DNA of 64,000 nucleotides from positions 124,001 to 188,000 of the forward strand of contig BCIG01000018.1 in assembly GCA_001599915.1 (NCBI GenBank), read 5' to 3'. The notes below the pieces were generated by a model. The model had not been told where the DNA came from and made no database searches. It saw only the letters and a list, made by a program, of their open reading frames with translations. Numbering within the stretch: position 1 is the stretch's first letter; every line of letters starts with the position of its first letter. The stretch is from Symbiotaphrina buchneri (Eukaryota > Ascomycota > Symbiotaphrinales > Symbiotaphrinaceae). A program made the translations under genes and the position numbers. This document shows, piece after piece, positions 60,077 to 64,000 of this stretch.

Positions 60077-63000
60077 ATGCCGAAATTCGTGCCACGGCAG
60101 CGCAAGCACAAAGCGCGGGCCCGAGCGGCGCAGCAGCAACAAAATGGCGGAGCCGCCGACAGCAACGCGGCGGAGATTGTGCCGGCGCCAAAGAGCGAGC
60201 GAGAGCAGAAGAAAATGCAGCTGAGGGAAGAACTTCGGCGGGACCTGCCGAAGATGTCGAGCAAGAAACAGAAGCGGCTGGACAAGTACATCGAGACGAA
60301 GCTGCGCAAGGAGGAGAATCTGGAGTTGATCAAGAAGTTGGCGCAGGCTAAGGTGGACACCAGCGGACTGAGCAGCTCCAGGGAGATTGGAAGGGGCAAG
60401 GCACGCTCGGATGCCTTGGGCGCGGCTGCGAAGAGGAGGAGGGAGCAGGAGGGAGAAGAGAGTGAGGATCTCAGCTCTGACGAGGAGAGCGTGCCCTCGA
60501 AAGAGAAGCTGGGGCCGGTTTCTGCCGAGCCGGCAGTTCCTGTCGGGAGCGGTTTAAAACGACCACTTGAGGTGGGAGAGGATGGTAGACCGGTTCTGAA
60601 AAAGCTGAAGAGGAGGGGTGGTTTGAAACAGAAGCAGCGAGATATTGCGCCGGAGCCGGCCTGGGAAGGCTTCAGTTCTGGGTCGGAAGGTGAGGATAAT
60701 TCGCATGTGGAGATTGCATCAGGTTCAGAAGATGGGTCGGAGGATGTGGTAGATTCTGAGAAGGAAGACGCCTCAGCATCAGAAGCCACTCAAGAATCAG
60801 AATCTGAAGACGAGGATCCCAATACGAGGGACTCAGAAGAGGAAGACCAGGAAGATGAGGACGAAGATGAAGAGGACGACGAGCTTGAGGATGAGGCTGG
60901 TCGGAAAGAGTGGTCTCAGCAGCGGTCATCGGCATTTAAAGCATGGGCAACACAACAGCGGAACGAGGCTTTGGGCTTCGTTCCCTCCGCGGTTCCAGCC
61001 GACGGTGACCCCGCGCTTCCACCGCCAAAACCTATAGACTTTAAACCTCGAGTCCCGGAACAAGATCCTTTGCCGCAAGAACTACGGACGGATACGGCTA
61101 CTGACAAAACGCGCAAAGCGTTCAGTGTGCCGGTGGAACGCTCATCAGACGTCCAGCAGGCTCGACTCGGGTTGCCTGTTGTGGCAGAAGAGCAGAAAAT
61201 AATGGAAGCTATATATAATAACGACACCGTCGTTATATGGGGTGCGACAGGTAGCGGGAAAACTACACAAGTGCCTCAGTTCCTCTACGAAGCCGGATAT
61301 GGAGCTCCAAATGGTCCTACACCGGGTATGATAGGGGTTACGCAACCTCGCCGTGTGGCTGCTGTCAGCATGGCGAAGCGTGTCAGTGATGAGCTCAATG
61401 CCCCTGACAAAGTAGCATATCAAATTCGCTTCGAAAGGACCGTTTCTGATAAGACGGCCATCAAGTTCATGACAGATGGTGTGTTGCTGCGAGAAATCGC
61501 ACAGGACTTCGCTCTCACTAGGTACTCGGCTATCGTGATTGATGAAGCCCACGAACGCAGCGTCAATACAGATATTCTTATTGGCATGATGAGCAGGATA
61601 GTGGACCTGCGGGCACAGATGCACAAAGATGATCCTAAGGTCACTCCACTCAAGCTAATAATTATGTCTGCAACGCTGCGAATATCAGACTTTACTGAAA
61701 ACACAAATCTCTTCCGCCGGGGTCCTCCGCCATTGTTGCAAGCGGAAGGGCGCCAATATCCGGTGACGATCCATTTTGCTCGGCGGACAGAAAGAGATTA
61801 CTTGGAGGCAGCGTACCAAAAGATCTGTAAAGGTCATAGGAAGCTTCCGCCTGGAGGCATGCTAGTCTTTTTGACCAGCCAAAACGAAATACAAGCGATG
61901 GCTAAGAGGCTAAAGCAGACTTTTGTATCAACACAAGGCACTGATATGAAAGGTCCCACAGTCCGCATTTCAGCAAGTGAAGCTCCGCTAGAGACGGAGG
62001 ACATTGAGCTTGGCGGTTTGGATGATGGAAAGGCTGCGGACATCGAATCTGACAGCGAACCGGAAATCCGAGGCCTCGACGAAGACGATGAGAAGGACTT
62101 TGAAATCGGAGAAGATACTGCCGAGCGGGCGTCTGCAGTGCATGTCTTGCCCTTGTACTCTCAATTGCCGACCAAGGACCAGTTAAGAGTGTTTGAGGCT
62201 CCTCCAGAGGGCTCCAGACTCATTGTGCTCGCAACGAACGTTGCAGAGACCAGTCTGACCATTCCCGGTATACGCTATGTCTTTGACTGTGGACGAGCGA
62301 AGGAGAAGAAATACAACCGTCTCACCGGCGTCCAGAGCTTTGAAGTTGGTTGGATCAGTAAAGCAAGTGCCAGCCAGCGCGCAGGTCGTGCTGGCCGGAC
62401 AGGGCCAGGCCACTGCTATAGGGTCTATTCCTCGGCTGTCTATGAACGAGACTTCGAGGAGTATGCTGAGCCTGAGATCCTCAGGATGCCAATTGAGGGT
62501 GTCGTTCTTCAGCTAAAGAGCATGGATTTGCAACATGTTCTCAACTTTCCCTTTCCTACTCCTCCAGACCGCGCCAGTCTCGCAAAGGCCGAAAAGCTTC
62601 TTGCCTATCTGGGCGCATTGTCGCCTGCAGGACAGATCACCGACTTTGGCCGCTCAATGTCCATCTACCCTCTCTCCCCACGGTTTTCCAAAATGCTCCT
62701 TATCGGCCATCAGCACAAATGCATGCCGTACACCATCGCTCTCGTTGCCGCTCTCTCAGTGGCCGATATCTTCATTCCCGAGTCCCAACTTGACCTCAAG
62801 ACGCCCGAACGAGAGGAAGGCAGTATCATCACGAACGCTGACAATATCGCTGAAGAGGCTCGCTCAGAGCGGCGCCGAGCTTACAACCGCGCACACGCAC
62901 TCTTCAGCGCTCATGACGGCACTTCAGATGCCCTCAAGCTCCTGACAGCGACATGCGCTTTTGCACATGCCTCCAACCCGGAAACCTTCTGCTCACAACA

Positions 63001-63688
63001 TTTCTTGCGGCTCAAAGCACTCCAAGAGACCTCCCAGCTACGGGCCCAACTCTCTGAGATCGTTCGTCTGAACCGACCTGGAGTCCTCGGTCCATACACT
63101 GCGAAGCTACCACAGCCATCATCTACGCAGCTCAAAGCACTCAAACAAATCGTCGCAGCCGGGTTCCTCGACCACGTCGCCATCCGTGCGGATCTGGCGC
63201 CTAACCCACCAGACATGCCGCGCAAACCCAAGCGCGCAATAGATACGCCGTATCTCCCTCTCTTCGCCTCACACATACATCACGCCGACGAAGAAGACAA
63301 GGCCGTCTATCTGCACCCGTCATCTGTGCTCGCGCACACCCCGCCCAAAGACCTCCCGCAGTACCTCATCTACTCGCACCTGCAGCGGTCCGCCCCCAGC
63401 GGCGCCATCGTCACCGCGAAGACGCCCAAGATCCGCATGCATGCGCTCACCCCTATCAGTGGGGTGCAGCTTGCGGCTTTGGCTAGAGGCACGCCGCTGC
63501 TGGAGTATGGGAAACCTGTTAGCAAGGTTGTCCCTGTAGAGGGCTCGCGCCCGGAGAAGAGAGACTGCTTTGTTGTGCCGAGCCTGAGGGGTGAGAAGGG
63601 TGGTATGGGATGGCCTTTGCCGGCTGTTAAGGTGCGGCAGAGGAAGGATCTGAAGGAGGGGTGGGTGGTGGATGAGATATTGGGCTGA
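60077..63688 (+). CDS. DEAH-box RNA helicase Dhr1/Ecm16 (DHX37; 1203 aa, intronless)
   Basis: Nucleolar helicase that removes U3 snoRNA from the pre-40S particle. Start MPKFVPRQRKHKARARAAQQ, a basic head typical of Dhr1, then KMSSKKQKRLDKYIETKLRK with EENLELIKKLAQAKVDT (the U3/Utp14-binding head) and a long acidic stretch (residues ~200-280). Helicase motifs in order: I GATGSGKTTQVPQ (~388), Ia TQPRRVAA, II DEAH (~488), III SAT (~531), then an acidic insert between IV and V (~635-680), V VLATNVAETSLTIPGI and VI QRAGRAGRT (~767). The ratchet/OB region has LNFPFPTPPDRASLAKAEKL and VAALSVADIF. The C-terminal part has PQYLIYSHLQRSAPSGAIVT. One uninterrupted frame with family-typical length. The only intron-free multi-kb gene in the window. 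Confidence 0.96.
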   Translation: MPKFVPRQRKHKARARAAQQQQNGGAADSNAAEIVPAPKSEREQKKMQLREELRRDLPKMSSKKQKRLDKYIETKLRKEENLELIKKLAQAKVDTSGLSSSREIGRGKARSDALGAAAKRRREQEGEESEDLSSDEESVPSKEKLGPVSAEPAVPVGSGLKRPLEVGEDGRPVLKKLKRRGGLKQKQRDIAPEPAWEGFSSGSEGEDNSHVEIASGSEDGSEDVVDSEKEDASASEATQESESEDEDPNTRDSEEEDQEDEDEDEEDDELEDEAGRKEWSQQRSSAFKAWATQQRNEALGFVPSAVPADGDPALPPPKPIDFKPRVPEQDPLPQELRTDTATDKTRKAFSVPVERSSDVQQARLGLPVVAEEQKIMEAIYNNDTVVIWGATGSGKTTQVPQFLYEAGYGAPNGPTPGMIGVTQPRRVAAVSMAKRVSDELNAPDKVAYQIRFERTVSDKTAIKFMTDGVLLREIAQDFALTRYSAIVIDEAHERSVNTDILIGMMSRIVDLRAQMHKDDPKVTPLKLIIMSATLRISDFTENTNLFRRGPPPLLQAEGRQYPVTIHFARRTERDYLEAAYQKICKGHRKLPPGGMLVFLTSQNEIQAMAKRLKQTFVSTQGTDMKGPTVRISASEAPLETEDIELGGLDDGKAADIESDSEPEIRGLDEDDEKDFEIGEDTAERASAVHVLPLYSQLPTKDQLRVFEAPPEGSRLIVLATNVAETSLTIPGIRYVFDCGRAKEKKYNRLTGVQSFEVGWISKASASQRAGRAGRTGPGHCYRVYSSAVYERDFEEYAEPEILRMPIEGVVLQLKSMDLQHVLNFPFPTPPDRASLAKAEKLLAYLGALSPAGQITDFGRSMSIYPLSPRFSKMLLIGHQHKCMPYTIALVAALSVADIFIPESQLDLKTPEREEGSIITNADNIAEEARSERRRAYNRAHALFSAHDGTSDALKLLTATCAFAHASNPETFCSQHFLRLKALQETSQLRAQLSEIVRLNRPGVLGPYTAKLPQPSSTQLKALKQIVAAGFLDHVAIRADLAPNPPDMPRKPKRAIDTPYLPLFASHIHHADEEDKAVYLHPSSVLAHTPPKDLPQYLIYSHLQRSAPSGAIVTAKTPKIRMHALTPISGVQLAALARGTPLLEYGKPVSKVVPVEGSRPEKRDCFVVPSLRGEKGGMGWPLPAVKVRQRKDLKEGWVVDEILG

Positions 63689-64000
63689 GCTGGCAGTGGA
63701 ACCTTGCTGAACAGCATATATTCATATACTTACTTTGTGGATGCCTACCATGAGAAAACGATGCTCTGTATACAAAGCGGACTAGAATATCACAATACCC
63801 GATGATGACATATTTCTTGATGTGCAGTAAATATCTGCAAACCGCCTCACATACTTCCGAATGGCACGTATACTCTTAAATTATAGGGACCCCGATTGAT
63901 GTTAAATCAAGTTTTATTCCTGACTATCGAATCAAGATCCGCCCTACGAAGGTTGGGGATCGATATCTGAAGTCCGGAACGGGTCAACAGAAAAGGACAT
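63689..64000. other. 3' flank of DHR1
   Basis: Presumed 3' UTR and spacer to the window end. Nothing recognised. Confidence 0.5.

Noticed and set aside
60040-60789. 249-codon minus-strand Ser/Leu-rich frame
   Set aside because: Complement of the acidic/basic N-terminal region of Dhr1. Composition is explained by the codons on the plus strand.

Overview
The window is nuclear DNA from a filamentous ascomycete (Pezizomycotina). Almost every gene can be read through short GT-AG introns of about 40-90 nt. The gene set is typical of that group: HAM-2/Far11, a KAR9-type spindle protein with a GAR domain, CRT10, Trs120/HypA, homoaconitase and Dhr1. There are no operons. No rRNA or tRNA gene was recognised. 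For 18 genes I joined exons by eye and checked that the spliced length is a whole number of codons; this supports the models but is not transcript evidence.

Layout. 1-8.9 kb is an accessory-like stretch: an HpcH/HpaI-type aldolase, a DUF7918-type protein, a stump of a serine carboxypeptidase, a 452-bp Mutator-like MITE with an exact 9-bp target duplication, and a secreted GH43 enzyme. 8.9-15 kb carries the STRIPAK scaffold HAM-2/Far11, a DUF2011 protein and a secreted, probably GPI-anchored protein. 15.8-18.2 kb is the oddest region: a possible 62-residue gene followed by about 13 hairpin-forming palindromic repeats built on the core AAAAGGCGCTCA / TGAGCGCCTTTT. I cannot assign these repeats to a known element.

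18.7-36.3 kb is a dense housekeeping block: KAR9 homologue, Gyp7-type Rab GAP, RWD/RBR ubiquitin ligase, dolichyl-diphosphatase, CRT10, a DAO-family FAD oxidoreductase and the checkpoint clamp subunit HUS1. 36.9-39.6 kb holds an F-box protein and a small unassigned gene. 39.6-43.9 kb is a divergent pair of amino-acid biosynthesis genes (phosphoserine aminotransferase and homoaconitase) sharing a 384-bp promoter with a perfect Gcn4/CPC1 site, TGACTCA. 44.2-55 kb has a second divergent pair: Trs120 and a 1,765-residue sacsin-like DUF3684 protein. 57.3-58.6 kb has a Ser/Pro-rich hypothetical gene with an unexplained frame change. 59.2-63.7 kb is a divergent pair of proteasome chaperone PAC3 and ribosome-biogenesis helicase Dhr1/Ecm16.

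The genes are individually transcribed, so joint action is visible only through shared divergent promoters and recurrent motifs. These are the CPC1 site between SER1 and LYS4, and TATCGATA in the promoters of RBR/CAX4, CRT10/FAD oxidase and HUS1.
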